Positions 42,385 to 51,408 of a DNA stretch of 64,000 nt are shown one piece after another. The notes under the pieces are model-generated. The model was not told where the DNA came from. It made no database searches and saw only the letters and a list, made by a program, of their open reading frames with translations. The DNA is from an uncultured Paracoccaceae bacterium. Its GTDB lineage: Bacteria; Pseudomonadota; Alphaproteobacteria; Rhodobacterales; Rhodobacteraceae. Numbering within the stretch: position 1 is the first letter of the stretch; every line of letters begins with the position of its first letter. The position numbers were made by a program, and so were the translations under genes. The stretch covers positions 35,176 to 99,175 of the forward strand of contig CALKOT010000056.1 of assembly GCA_938092015.1 (NCBI GenBank). Direction: 5' to 3'.

Positions 42385-43989
42385 ATGAAAACTGATCCGA
42401 TCGACGTTCTTATCGTTGGTGCCGGCGCATCTGGCGCAGCTGTGGCCTGGTCACTGGCGGACACCAAAATGCGGATCGTCTGCATGGATCAGGGCGGCAC
42501 GCCGGATCCGACGCAATTCCCGGCGAATTTCATGGATTGGGAAGAACGCCGCAACGGCCCCGACCATATTTCCCCGAATATCCGCAAGGCGCCATCGGAC
42601 TATCCAATCAACGACGACGGCTCACCCATCAAAGTGGTGAATTACAACGGCGTTGGCGGCGGGACTGTGCTGTTTGCAGGGCATTTTCCACGCCTTCACC
42701 CGTCGGATTTCAAAGTGAAAACGCTGGATGGCGTCGCCGATGACTGGCCAATTGACTATCAAACGCTGGAGCCGTTTTTCGCCATCAATGACCGCATGAT
42801 GGGTGTTAGTGGCTTGCCCGGCGACACCGCCTATCCTGCAGATCGTAACAACCAAATGCCGCCAGTACCCTTAGGAAAGTCGGGCGAAGCTCTGGCGAAG
42901 GGGTTTAACAAACTTGGCTGGCACTGGTGGCCATCTGATGTCGCCATCGCAACCCAACCCTATGACGGGCGGGCGCAGTGCATCAATCTTGGCGCTTGTC
43001 TCTGGGGCTGTGCGCAGGGGGCCAAAGGGTCAACAGATGTAACGTACTGGCCTCACGCAAAACGGGCAGGTGTTGAATTGTGGGAACATTGCAGGGTTTC
43101 CCAAATCCTCGTCGGTGATGACGGAATGGCTGAGGGTGTTCTGTATTTCGACAAGGACGGCGTAGAGCATAAGGCCGAGGCGCATGTCGTGATCATGGCG
43201 GCCAATGGTGTTGGCACGCCGCGCTTGTTGCTGACCTCTACGTCAAAGCAGTTTCCTGACGGGTTGGCGAATTCCAGCGGTCTTGTTGGGCGGAACCTGA
43301 TGTTCCATCCCTATTCCTTTACTGAAGGTGTCTTCGACTATCCGGTGGACGGGGCGCGCGGCCCGTTGAAGTCGATCTGGAGCCATGAGTTCTATGAAAC
43401 TGACCTGGATCGCGATTTCGTCCGGGGGTATATGTTTGAGGCAGCACGGGGTCGTCCACCGGTCAACGCCGCCCTCGCGGGGTATGAGTGGGGCACACTT
43501 CCTTGGGGCGAAGGGCACCATGATGCGTTCAGAAAGCTGAACGACCGGATCATGGCCTTCTGTGCGATCTGTGAGGACCTGCCAGAGCTTCACAACCGTG
43601 TAACACTGGACCCGGACCAGACCGATGCGAACGGCATCCCCGTGCCAAAGGTCGACTACACGCTGTCTGAAAATTCAAAGAAGATGTTGGAACATTCTGC
43701 GGCGCGGGCCACCGATATTCTGAATGCCGCCGGCGCAACTGAGGTTCATGCAGGCTATCCGATTGTCTATGCGGGCTGGCATCTGCTGGGGACGGCGAAG
43801 ATGGGGCTGGACCCCGAAACCTCCGTCGTTAACGACTGGGGACGTAGCCATGATGTGAAAAACCTCTTCATCGTTGATGGATCAGTGTTCGTAACTTCAG
43901 GCGGTTTGAATCCGACCAGCACGATCCAGGCGAATGCGCTGTATGTGGCCGATCAGATGAAACGCCGGTTAGCGAACCTGTTTGACTGA
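42385..43989 (+). CDS. GMC-family FAD dehydrogenase large subunit (gluconate/fructose 2-dehydrogenase-like)
   Basis: 534 residues from ATG 42385. The N-terminal FAD fold is VLIVGAGASGAAVAWSLADT; GVGGGTVLFAGHFPRLHPSDF and the C-terminal TAKMGLDPETSVVNDWGRSHDVKNLFIVDGSVFVTSGGLNPTSTIQANALYVAD are hallmarks of the gluconate 2-dehydrogenase / fructose dehydrogenase subfamily. LGACLWGCAQGAKGS in the middle is also typical. These oxidise sugar-like alcohols and pass electrons to the chain. The next gene is a matching small subunit. No cytochrome c subunit gene follows, so the acceptor is unclear. Confidence 0.93.
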   Translation: MKTDPIDVLIVGAGASGAAVAWSLADTKMRIVCMDQGGTPDPTQFPANFMDWEERRNGPDHISPNIRKAPSDYPINDDGSPIKVVNYNGVGGGTVLFAGHFPRLHPSDFKVKTLDGVADDWPIDYQTLEPFFAINDRMMGVSGLPGDTAYPADRNNQMPPVPLGKSGEALAKGFNKLGWHWWPSDVAIATQPYDGRAQCINLGACLWGCAQGAKGSTDVTYWPHAKRAGVELWEHCRVSQILVGDDGMAEGVLYFDKDGVEHKAEAHVVIMAANGVGTPRLLLTSTSKQFPDGLANSSGLVGRNLMFHPYSFTEGVFDYPVDGARGPLKSIWSHEFYETDLDRDFVRGYMFEAARGRPPVNAALAGYEWGTLPWGEGHHDAFRKLNDRIMAFCAICEDLPELHNRVTLDPDQTDANGIPVPKVDYTLSENSKKMLEHSAARATDILNAAGATEVHAGYPIVYAGWHLLGTAKMGLDPETSVVNDWGRSHDVKNLFIVDGSVFVTSGGLNPTSTIQANALYVADQMKRRLANLFD

Positions 43990-43994
43990 GGTGG

Positions 43995-44387
43995 ATGATG
44001 CTTTCTGAGGCGGAAATCGAAACTCTTACCGGCGTTGCCGGACTGATGATCCCGGCAAGTGAAGCCCATGGCGTTCCCGGGGCGGACGACTCGGCGATCA
44101 TGTCTGAAATCATCGTCAGCGCTGAGCGTACCGAAGATGCGGTGCGTAATGCACTGGCCGCGTTTGCCGAAGTCGGCGATTCTTCCTTTCAGCAAAGCCA
44201 CCCTGATGAAGCTGCAGTTCTGCAAACCATCGTGGCTTCCTGCTATTATCGTGACGCCCGTGTTCTGGTGTCGTTGGGACGCAAGCCTCAACCACCATTC
44301 CCCGAGGGTCATGAAATGGAAGAAGGGGACTTTTCCTTGCTCGATCCTGTCAGGGCGCGCGGGGAAATCTGGCGCAAGGTGGACTGA
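43995..44387 (+). CDS. Gluconate 2-dehydrogenase subunit 3-like small subunit
   Basis: 130 residues, 5 bp after the large subunit. Starting MMLSEAEIETLTGVAGLMIPASEAHGVPGADD, it fits the subunit-3 family pattern (AxLIPAD---PGA). RARGEIWRKVD at the C-terminus also fits. It lacks a clear Tat signal peptide, which true gluconate 2-dehydrogenase subunit 3 usually has, so the complex may be cytoplasmic or exported differently. The role is to stabilise or mature the FAD subunit. Confidence 0.82.
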   Translation: MMLSEAEIETLTGVAGLMIPASEAHGVPGADDSAIMSEIIVSAERTEDAVRNALAAFAEVGDSSFQQSHPDEAAVLQTIVASCYYRDARVLVSLGRKPQPPFPEGHEMEEGDFSLLDPVRARGEIWRKVD

Positions 44388-44445
44388 GTTAAGCGTTCTA
44401 GCTTTGCTCAGCTTAGGTCACCCCACGCCTGATACATTATTTGGA

Positions 44446-45615
44446 TCAGCTGTTTGCTGGCGCTCTCGCCTCAACCATCCCGCTTAACCAGCTTGCACCG
44501 AATGGCAGTGCCTCGTCATCGAAATTGTATTCCGGGTGATGGCAGACCGCCGTGTCGCCGTTGCCGAGGAAGATATAGGCGCCTGGCCGTTCCAGCAGCA
44601 TATAGCTGAAATCTTCTGCCGGCATGATCGGGTTGACGTTGTCTTCAACCTGACCGGCGACTGACTTGGCTACATCGGCGGCATAGGTCGTTTCATCTTC
44701 ATGATTAACCGTGACTGGATAACCGCGCCTATAGTTGATCTCAACTGTCGCACCGTGGACCATGGCGGTGCCTTCCGCCACTTCGCGGACACGCTTTTCA
44801 GCTATGTCACGACAGCTTTCATCCAAAGTACGGACTGTGCCTTCCATGACAACTTCATGCGCGATGACGTTGCTCGCCTCACTATCAGTTTTAAAGGTGC
44901 CGACCGTGACGACGACGTTTTGCAGCGGATCGACATTTCGCGCCACGATGGTTTGTAGCGAGACTACGATCTGCGCCGCGACCAGCGTAGTATCGATGGC
45001 GCGGTGCGGTTCAGCCGCGTGCCCACCCTTGCCTGTCACTGTGATGACGAATTCATCCGCTGAGGCCATTAGCGGACCGGGGCGAATGGCAAACTGGCCC
45101 ACGGGGATGCCGGGCGCGTTGTGCAGGCCGTAGACTTCGTTGATCCCGAACCGGTCCATCATACTGTCTTCGCACATCGCCAGACCGCCGCCGCCGCCTT
45201 CTTCTGCGGGCTGGAAAATCACGACCGCCCTGCCATCGAAATTTCGCGTCTCACACATGTACTTCGCGGCGCCCAACAGCATGGTCGTATGTCCGTCGTG
45301 GCCGCAGGCATGCATTTTGCCGGGGACAGTCGAGGCGTAGGGCAACCCGGTTTGCTCAGGAATTGGCAGGGCATCCATGTCCGCGCGCAGGCCAATGGTT
45401 TTGCCCGAATTGTTGGTGTTTCCGTTGATCACGCCAACAACGCCGGTCTGACCAATGCCCTCAACCACTTCATCGCAACCAAACTCGCGTAGCAGCTTTG
45501 CGACGATGCCAGCTGTTCGGTGGACGTCGTATTGAAGTTCCGGGTGCATATGGAAATCATGGCGCCAGCCGGTCATCTCGGCGTGCATTTCGGCAAAACG
45601 GTTTTTGATGGGCAT
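44446..45615 (-). CDS. M20-family amidohydrolase (hippurate/IAA-amino acid hydrolase type)
   Basis: 389 residues from ATG 45615. Metal-binding motifs are DMDALPIPEQTG, the cysteine/histidine pair in MHACGHDGHTTMLLGAA, FQPAEEGGGGG with the catalytic glutamates, and YGLHNAPG; the C-terminal histidine is in AVCHHPEYNFDDEALP. The dimerisation domain lies between (ASADEFVITVTGKGGHAAEPHRAIDT). It hydrolyses N-acyl amino acids or similar amides. It has no operon partners and converges with the GMC pair. Confidence 0.95.
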   Translation of the reverse strand: MPIKNRFAEMHAEMTGWRHDFHMHPELQYDVHRTAGIVAKLLREFGCDEVVEGIGQTGVVGVINGNTNNSGKTIGLRADMDALPIPEQTGLPYASTVPGKMHACGHDGHTTMLLGAAKYMCETRNFDGRAVVIFQPAEEGGGGGLAMCEDSMMDRFGINEVYGLHNAPGIPVGQFAIRPGPLMASADEFVITVTGKGGHAAEPHRAIDTTLVAAQIVVSLQTIVARNVDPLQNVVVTVGTFKTDSEASNVIAHEVVMEGTVRTLDESCRDIAEKRVREVAEGTAMVHGATVEINYRRGYPVTVNHEDETTYAADVAKSVAGQVEDNVNPIMPAEDFSYMLLERPGAYIFLGNGDTAVCHHPEYNFDDEALPFGASWLSGMVEARAPANS

Positions 45616-45777
45616 GGGCTGGGGCCTTTCAGTTGGTCTTTGCCCCAAAGCGGCACAGTTTGACGATCAGAGCAAGACCGGGTGAGCACACGGGGGTAGT
45701 CTTTGGGTAACTTCCGTCACGCTCACGATGCGCCGGGTCATCCAAAGCGTCATGATGATCGCGAACGGGAGGTCACC

Positions 45778-46377
45778 ATGGTCAGTAAGCTGGATTTCTT
45801 TTGGGATGTTGGGTCCACCAACAGTTACTTCGCCTTGAAATTCTTGAAGCCCCTTGCCGCGAAATACGGGGTAGAGATCTCCTATCGACCTCTGAACCTT
45901 GGCTATGTGTTCCGCCATCATAATTATGTGCTGATGGAGGAACCGAAGACAAAGATCGACAACCGCAAAATCGATCTGATGCGCTGGGCGCGGAAGTACG
46001 ATTTGCCATTCAAACTGCCAACAGTCTTTCCGATCAAAACGTCACGCGCCCTACGCGGCTCCATCGCCATGCGCGACTGGGAGTTTGAGGCAGAATACGT
46101 TGAGGCGATTTTCGACGCCTATTGGGAAGATGGGGACAATGAGATTGGTGAATATGCCTCGCTGCGCGCTATTGCGGCGCGGCTAGGCGTTGATCCGGAT
46201 GAGTTTGAGGCGAAGGCGGAGGGGGACATTGTTAGGACCGCCATCATTGCTGAAACGGAACAGGCGCTGGCCGAAGGTATATTCGGTGCGCCGATTATTC
46301 GGATCGAAGATCAGATGTACTGGGGTAAGGACCGGATGGAGTTTGTTGAGGCGCATCTGGCGGGCGCCCCTGTCTGA
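45778..46377 (+). CDS. DsbA-like 2-hydroxychromene-2-carboxylate isomerase family protein
   Basis: 199 residues from ATG 45778, which has GGAGG 6 bases before it. The thioredoxin-like/helical fold has DFFWDVGSTNSYFALKFLKPLA (serine where the glutathione-contact serine of NahD sits), YRPLNLGYVFRHHN, LPTVFPIKTSRALRGSIA and GAPIIRIEDQMYWGKDRMEFVE. Kappa-class GST/HCCA isomerases act in naphthalene-like ring degradation, but many homologues are of unknown function. No aromatic-degradation genes adjoin. Confidence 0.9.
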   Translation: MVSKLDFFWDVGSTNSYFALKFLKPLAAKYGVEISYRPLNLGYVFRHHNYVLMEEPKTKIDNRKIDLMRWARKYDLPFKLPTVFPIKTSRALRGSIAMRDWEFEAEYVEAIFDAYWEDGDNEIGEYASLRAIAARLGVDPDEFEAKAEGDIVRTAIIAETEQALAEGIFGAPIIRIEDQMYWGKDRMEFVEAHLAGAPV

Positions 46378-46453
46378 GTGATCTGTTAGCCGCCCGATTG
46401 CTGGGTGCGATTGTCGCTTTACCTATGACAGCGTTGCGCCCTAAGGCTGCGCA

Positions 46454-47314
46454 ATGAATTCGCATCTCAAAGGAATCCTGATCACAGCGCTCGGCGTTTT
46501 GATCGTCACACCAGATTCTCTGTTTGTCAGGCTGATCGACGGCGATCCACTCGTGACGGGGTTCTGGCGTGGGCTGATCGCCGGTCTTGTTGTCTTTATT
46601 GCGGTTCTTCTCTTTCAGGGGCCGCGCGCCTTTTCCGTGGTGTTCCGGTCAGGCAAGCCCGGCCTGATCTACATGGTACTGGTTGCATCTACAGCGCCTG
46701 CCTTTGCTCTGGCGGTGACAAATACCAGCGTTGCAAATGTCGTGTTTATTCTTGCGGCGACGCCGATCTTCGCAGCCATCTACAGCCGGATATTTCTGGG
46801 TGAGCCGATTGAGCGACGCATGGTGCTTACGCTGATCGCCGTGGTGATCGGGCTTGGCGTCATCACTATTGGTTCATCTGAATCCGAAATAGCCTCGTGG
46901 AAAGGCGACCTCTGGGCGGTGTATATCGCGGCCGCTTTCGCAGCTGCGCTGACAGCGGTGCGCAAGATCAAGGACGTCTCAATGGTGCCGGCGGTGCCGT
47001 TTGCCTATATCGGCGCAGCGCTGGTTCTGTTGCTATTCACGTCTCCCTTTGAGGCGTTCGCGGCGAACTGGCCGCTGTACTTGGGTCATGGCGTCATGAT
47101 TGGCGCTGCAAGTTGCCTTCTGACCCTCGGCCCCCGTTACATAACTTCAGCTGAGGTATCGCTGCTGGTTTTGCTTGAGTCCGTTCTGGCGCCAATTCTC
47201 GTTTGGTGGGTCTTAGGCGAAGATCCTGGCCCGTTGGCAATCGCTGGTGGCGCCACGGTAATTGTCGCCCTCCTTGTATCGAACTACTTCGCGGTGCGAG
47301 CCACTCGCGTCTAG
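46454..47314 (+). CDS. EamA/DMT-family transporter
   Basis: 286 residues with about ten hydrophobic helices in two EamA repeats (GVLIVTPDSLFVRLIDGDPLVTGFWRGLIAGLVVF; AVYIAAAFAAALTAVRKIKDVS). TSVANVVFILAATPIFAAIYSRIFLGEPIERRMVLTLIAVVIGLGVI and LLLLESVLAPILVWWVLGEDPGPLAIAGGATVI are characteristic of the family. DMT carriers export amino acids, nucleosides or other metabolites, or import some. Substrate unknown. Its stop overlaps the end of the convergent thioesterase gene. Confidence 0.93.
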   Translation: MNSHLKGILITALGVLIVTPDSLFVRLIDGDPLVTGFWRGLIAGLVVFIAVLLFQGPRAFSVVFRSGKPGLIYMVLVASTAPAFALAVTNTSVANVVFILAATPIFAAIYSRIFLGEPIERRMVLTLIAVVIGLGVITIGSSESEIASWKGDLWAVYIAAAFAAALTAVRKIKDVSMVPAVPFAYIGAALVLLLFTSPFEAFAANWPLYLGHGVMIGAASCLLTLGPRYITSAEVSLLVLLESVLAPILVWWVLGEDPGPLAIAGGATVIVALLVSNYFAVRATRV

Positions 47315-47850
47315 GCCGCAGCCATCTGATCCATCAGCGCCTTTTCGCTTTTGATCCAGTGCATGACGGCCTGAGGCAAGGCAGGCTTGGCGGCAAAGTC
47401 CTCACCAAGTTTCTCAAACGCCACTTCATTCGGCACCAACCCTTTGCGAGAGGCGGCAGCCCCCTTGGTGTAACCCGACGCGCAGATGCGCCCGTCCATC
47501 GAGACGAAGTCGAAATGCAGGTAATTCCAGAACTCGTCAGAGCCGTCCCAGCGGAACCTAAGCTTATACGGCGGACCCAATTTCAGCTCTTTGCGGTAGG
47601 TGATGACCGATCCGCCAACCACTGGACGCCACTTGTTTTTCAGCAAGACATTTAGAAAGCCGGTTCTGGCGAAATACTCAATCACCATCAGATCGATCAT
47701 CGTAAGGTAGCGGCCATTGTTCATGTGCCGGTTGATATCGAGGTCATTGGGCAGAACGCGAAACGTCCGTTCAATTTCATCGCGCACGTCGATCCGAGGT
47801 AGGCGGCGGGTGCGCAGCAGGGTCCAGAGGAGGCGTAGATAGAGGTTCAT
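47311..47850 (-). CDS. Acyl-CoA thioesterase-like protein (hotdog fold)
   Basis: 179 residues. RTFRVLPNDLDINRHMNNGRYLTMIDLMVIEYFARTGF contains the D-N-HMNNG-Y-----D signature of 4-hydroxybenzoyl-CoA thioesterase-like hotdog proteins; KELKLGPPYKLRFRWDGSDEFWNYLHFDFV is the second half of the fold. It hydrolyses acyl-CoA thioesters. The C-terminal extension (VAFEKLGEDFAAKPALPQAVMHWIKSEK) is usual in this subgroup. It diverges from a MarR regulator across a palindromic operator, so it is probably under that regulator. Confidence 0.9.
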   Translation of the reverse strand: MNLYLRLLWTLLRTRRLPRIDVRDEIERTFRVLPNDLDINRHMNNGRYLTMIDLMVIEYFARTGFLNVLLKNKWRPVVGGSVITYRKELKLGPPYKLRFRWDGSDEFWNYLHFDFVSMDGRICASGYTKGAAASRKGLVPNEVAFEKLGEDFAAKPALPQAVMHWIKSEKALMDQMAAA

Positions 47851-47871
47851 GGCGGTTTCCTAATATGGATA

Positions 47872-47912
47872 TTAGTTCAATTATGAACGATATACGTTCT
47901 GAATTGAACTAA
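47872..47912. promoter_or_regulatory. Nested palindromic operator between thioesterase and MarR genes
   Basis: Outer arms TTAGTTCAATT (47872-47882) and AATTGAACTAA (47902-47912) are perfect 11-bp inverted repeats. Inside is GAACG-ATATA-CGTTC (47885-47899), a second inverted repeat. Position and symmetry suit autoregulation by the divergent MarR-family gene. Confidence 0.65.
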
Positions 47913-47938
47913 TACAAGAGGTGGGATAGAAGAATTCC

Positions 47939-48409
47939 ATGAACGATGTCGCCCCAACGCACCTCGATCCCGCCGATGCTCGCCTTGCGACTGAGGCTTG
48001 GTTGTCAATTGTGCAGACCTACAACCAATGCTCCGCCGCGCTGACCCGCGCACTTGCGCCGTTAGGCCTTTCTGTCCTGCAACACGAAATGCTGATGAAC
48101 TTGCTGCGCACCCCGGGGATGAGCCAGCAACAACTTGCTGAGCGCTGCTTTTCGGCCAAAAGTGGCATCAGCATGCAGGTCGCAGCGTTTCAAAAAGACG
48201 GCGTGATTGTGCGCAAGGTTGACCCTAAAGACGCCCGCGCCCGCCTCTTGGACCTGACGCCCATAGGTGCAGATCTGGCAAGCCAGGCGCTGGGCGTGCA
48301 GACCGGGATCGTGAATGCGATGACCAGCGGCTATGACCGGGATGAACTGGCTGACCTTAAGCGACGTATGGACGAAATTGCCGCGATCCTAAAAGGTATG
48401 GTTGCATAG
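47939..48409 (+). CDS. MarR-family transcriptional regulator
   Basis: 156 residues. The winged helix is clear: LSVLQHEMLMNLLRTPGMSQQQLAERCFSAKSGISMQVAAFQKDGVIVRKVDPKDARARLLDLTPIGADLA. MarR proteins are usually repressors released by phenolic or acyl-CoA ligands. It diverges from the thioesterase gene with a two-level inverted repeat between them, and is followed at 26 bp by an SDR gene, so it probably regulates itself, the SDR and the thioesterase. Confidence 0.94.
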   Translation: MNDVAPTHLDPADARLATEAWLSIVQTYNQCSAALTRALAPLGLSVLQHEMLMNLLRTPGMSQQQLAERCFSAKSGISMQVAAFQKDGVIVRKVDPKDARARLLDLTPIGADLASQALGVQTGIVNAMTSGYDRDELADLKRRMDEIAAILKGMVA

Positions 48410-48435
48410 CCCCCTCTCACGCAGGAATTCGCTTC

Positions 48436-49269
48436 ATGGACAGTCTTACCGGCAAAGCCGCCTTCGTCACTGGCGCCGCATCTGGCATTGGCCTTGGCAT
48501 AACCGAGGCTTTGGTCGCCAAAGGCGCGCGTGTCATGATGGCTGACATCGACGTCGATGAACTGGCCCGCGTTTCGGACAGGTTGCGTGCCGAAGGCGCG
48601 GACGTCGCAACGGCCATCGTCGACGTGTCCCTGCGCGAAGATCAGCAACGCGCAGCTGATCAGATGGTTCGGGCCTTTGGTGGCGTCGATATCCTGATCA
48701 ACAACGCCGGTGTTGGCGGCGGCGGTCCGTTTGAGCGCTGGAATGACAAAGGTTGGGATTGGACCGTCGGGGTTAATTTGATGTCGGTGATCTACGGCTT
48801 CGACATCTTTGGGCGAATAATGGCGCAGCAGGGGGCTGGCCACATCGTCTCAACCGCCTCAATCGCCGGGATGATGCCACTGGACAGCTCTGCCTATTCA
48901 GCCACGAAGTTCGGCGTTGTTGCAGTGTCAGAAAGCCTGCGCGAAGAGCTTGCGCCAAAGGGCGTTGGCGTTTCCCTCCTCTGCCCCGGTTTCGTGAACA
49001 CCAACATTATCCATTCGCACCGCCATCTGCCGGAACGTTTTGGGGAGAACCTGTCGGATGGCGACGAGGTGCCCGTCGATGACGCCGCGCTTGAGCGGAT
49101 CAAAACGATCTCTGACCTTATCCGGACTGGCCATGACCCAAGCTTCGTCGGTGACCTGGTCTGCGACGGCATCCTCAACAACCATCCGTACATCTTTACG
49201 GATCGCGAGCATGAACCGACGATTCGAGCGCGGTTTGAAGGGATTCTGGCGGCCTATGAGCGGCTTTAG
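48436..49269 (+). CDS. Short-chain dehydrogenase/reductase
   Basis: 277 residues. Rossmann motif AAFVTGAASGIGLGITEALVAKG with acidic D in MMADIDVDEL (NAD preference), INNAGVGGGGPF, and catalytic STASIAGMMPLDSSAYSATKFGVVAVSESL with YSATK. LLCPGFVNTNI follows. The long C-terminus (residues about 200-277) is extended relative to the classical 250-residue form. It lies directly after the MarR gene in one transcript. Confidence 0.93.
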   Translation: MDSLTGKAAFVTGAASGIGLGITEALVAKGARVMMADIDVDELARVSDRLRAEGADVATAIVDVSLREDQQRAADQMVRAFGGVDILINNAGVGGGGPFERWNDKGWDWTVGVNLMSVIYGFDIFGRIMAQQGAGHIVSTASIAGMMPLDSSAYSATKFGVVAVSESLREELAPKGVGVSLLCPGFVNTNIIHSHRHLPERFGENLSDGDEVPVDDAALERIKTISDLIRTGHDPSFVGDLVCDGILNNHPYIFTDREHEPTIRARFEGILAAYERL

Positions 49270-49285
49270 CCGCCATCACTTGATC

Positions 49286-49307
49286 GGCTTGCAAACGGTT
49301 GCAAGCC
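49286..49307. terminator. Bidirectional-type hairpin between SDR and cupin genes
   Basis: Perfect 9-bp stem GGCTTGCAA (49286-49294) and TTGCAAGCC (49299-49307), loop ACGG, between convergent genes at 49269 and 49336. No strong U-tract. Confidence 0.5.
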
Positions 49308-49335
49308 TTAGTGGGTCAAACCAGCGTAGCCGTGT

Positions 49336-49705
49336 TCAGCCTTCATATGCCGAATGTGTCAGAACCAGGTACACCTTCTTCACGGGTTCTTGCACATCCC
49401 ATGTGCAGTTGCAGCCGCAGGGCATCATGAAACAATCGCCGGCTTTATAGGTTTCGACCCTGCCTTCGTCGTCGTGCACATCGATGACGCCTTCGATCAG
49501 ATAAACCAGCTCATCGTAAGGCGCGTCGGGCACGCGGTGCTTGTTTGGCTCGCACTCCCATACGCCGGCATCCAACTCTCCTGTCTGGTCCACATAGTAG
49601 CTTTTGCCCTGCTCTTTCGGGTCGCCACTGACCAATTCCGAGGGCGGGATGTAGTCGGTTGGCTCTAACCCTGTCAGCGGGCCTTTGGTTGGGATGCGGA
49701 TGCAT
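49336..49705 (-). CDS. Cupin-domain protein with 5' frame problem
   Basis: The cupin part (AGVWECEPNKHRVPDAPYDELVYLIEGVIDVHDDEGRVETYKAGDCFMMPCGCNCTWDV) is in one frame and extends upstream as IRIPTKGPLTGLEPTDYIPPSEL, which is the expected N-terminus. That frame has no usual start codon: the ATG at 49705-49703 is one base out of frame (ATG C ATC CGC), and the frame hits TAA just before. A TTG at 49635 would give only 99 residues without the leader. So either one base was gained, or an unusual start is used. The family has about 115-120 residues and may have a binuclear-type cupin fold. It lies just downstream of the MttB-like gene. Confidence 0.65.
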
Positions 49706-49726
49706 TAAGATATTTTGTTTTCCTGT

Positions 49727-51296
49727 TCAGTGCCACTGATCGGGCGTTTCGGATTTCTTTCGGGTAATGAAGTCTTGCAGCTCTTCATCGATAGCCTCAT
49801 CCAATGGAGGAGGCTGGTAGTCAGCCAGCATCTCTTTCCAGCGGGCTATAGCGCGTTGTTCAATGGTCAGGCCGCCTGCATCGGTCCACTGTTCGAACGA
49901 CGAGGTATCGGCCAGCGCGGATTGAAAATTCGCCGTCTCAAAGTTTCGCATGGTGTGGGCTGAACCGAGATAGTCACCGCCTGGGCCCGCTTCACGATAG
50001 GCGTCGGCGGCCAGCGCCTCGTCGTCGATCCTGAGGCCCTGCGCTAAGCGAAGGATTGTGCCGCACTGGTCAAGATCCATGACGAACTTTTCATAACCAA
50101 CGGTCAATCCGCCTTCCAGCCACCCGGCGGCGTGGAAGATGAAGTTTGAACCAGCCATCAGCCCGGCCATCATCGACGCCGCGCTTTCCTGCATCGCCTG
50201 CCCTTCCGCAACTTTCGAGGCGGTCAGATGGCCACCGGTGCGCAGCGGCAAGCCAAGTCGGCGACATAATTGCCCGATGGCAAGAGAGGCGAGGTTCGCC
50301 TCGGGCGTGCCAAATGTCGGCGCGCCAGTTTTCAGATCCATTGTTGTCAGGAAGTTGCCGTAGACCACCGGTGCGCCGGGGCGAACCAGCTGAGACAGGG
50401 CAATCCCCGCCATCGCCTCAGCATGTGACTGGGCCAGCAAAGCTGGCTGCGTAACCGGGCCCATCGCGCCGCCAAGAATGAAGGGTGAGATCACCACGCT
50501 TTGCCCCGCCCGCGCATCGGCCTTCAGCGCGCCGGTCATCGTATCGTCGTAAACCAGCGGTGAATTGACTTTGATGTTGCCTTGAATGACGACGTTGCGG
50601 TCCATCCGATCACCAAAGACGATGCGCGCCAGAGCGATGGAGTCTTCTGCGCGTGTAGGCGCCGTCACCGCGCCCATGAACGGCTTGGTCGAATACTTCA
50701 GGTGCGCGTAGACCACGTCTAGATGGCGCTTGTTGACCGGAACATCCACCGGCTCACACACCGTGCCGCCTGAATGGTTCAGGTAGGGCGAAGCGTAGGT
50801 CAGCTTCACTAGGTTCTGGAAATCCTCAAGCGTTGCATATCGACGGCCCTTGTTTAGATCGCTGACAAAGGGCGGCCCATAGCTGGGCATCAACACAAGA
50901 TGATCGCCGCCCAAGGTGATGGTCCGGGCAGGGTCGCGACCCAGCATCTGAAACTGGCGCGGAGCGGTGGCGCAAAAGCGCATGCGCATGGCCAGGGTCG
51001 AACCGGACACGCTCGCCGTCAACCGTCGCGCCGGCTACGCGAAACAACGCCAGCGCCTCCTCATCACCCCGAAACTCAATACCGATTTCCTTCAGAATCC
51101 AGTCGGCATGTGCCTCAAGCTTTTGCAGCTCTTCTTCATCCAGCAGTTCATATGTCGGTATGACCCGCTTCGCGATCACCGGGCTGGCGACGCATTTCGC
51201 CCGCCGCGCTGCGCGTCCGGCGCGGCCACCCGCCCGTTTAACCGGCGACCGCAGTTCGAGCTGGGGGTCAGTCGCAAAGTCAGTTTCTGCGTTCAA
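49727..51296 (-). pseudogene. Trimethylamine-methyltransferase-like (MttB family) gene with one-base frameshift
   Basis: The N-terminus from 51296 (residues about 1-105, with VIAKRVIPTYELLDEEELQKLEAHADWILKEIGIEFRGDEEALALFR) is in one frame and the rest (ATAPRQF onward to 49727) in another. The change falls at the four-A run at 50974-50977 (+ strand). Removing one base gives HAHALCATAPRQFQMLGRD and a 522-residue protein, normal for the family. There is no in-frame TAG at the catalytic region, so it is a non-pyrrolysine member, of the kind that demethylates glycine betaine or similar quaternary amines with a corrinoid protein. No corrinoid protein gene is adjacent. The frameshift inactivates the gene if real. 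Confidence 0.78.
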
Positions 51297-51408
51297 GATG
51301 ATTGGCCTTGATGAGTTGTCAGTTTAGGCGAATCTCAGCTAGGCTGACGAATAGCTCCGCCGCGAACCAAACCTTTTGAACTTTGCGATTAGAAATTTAA
51401 ACCGATCT

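Noticed and set aside
49727..51296. Pyrrolysine-containing trimethylamine methyltransferase
   Set aside because: No in-frame TAG in the central region; the only defect is a one-base frameshift near the N-terminus.
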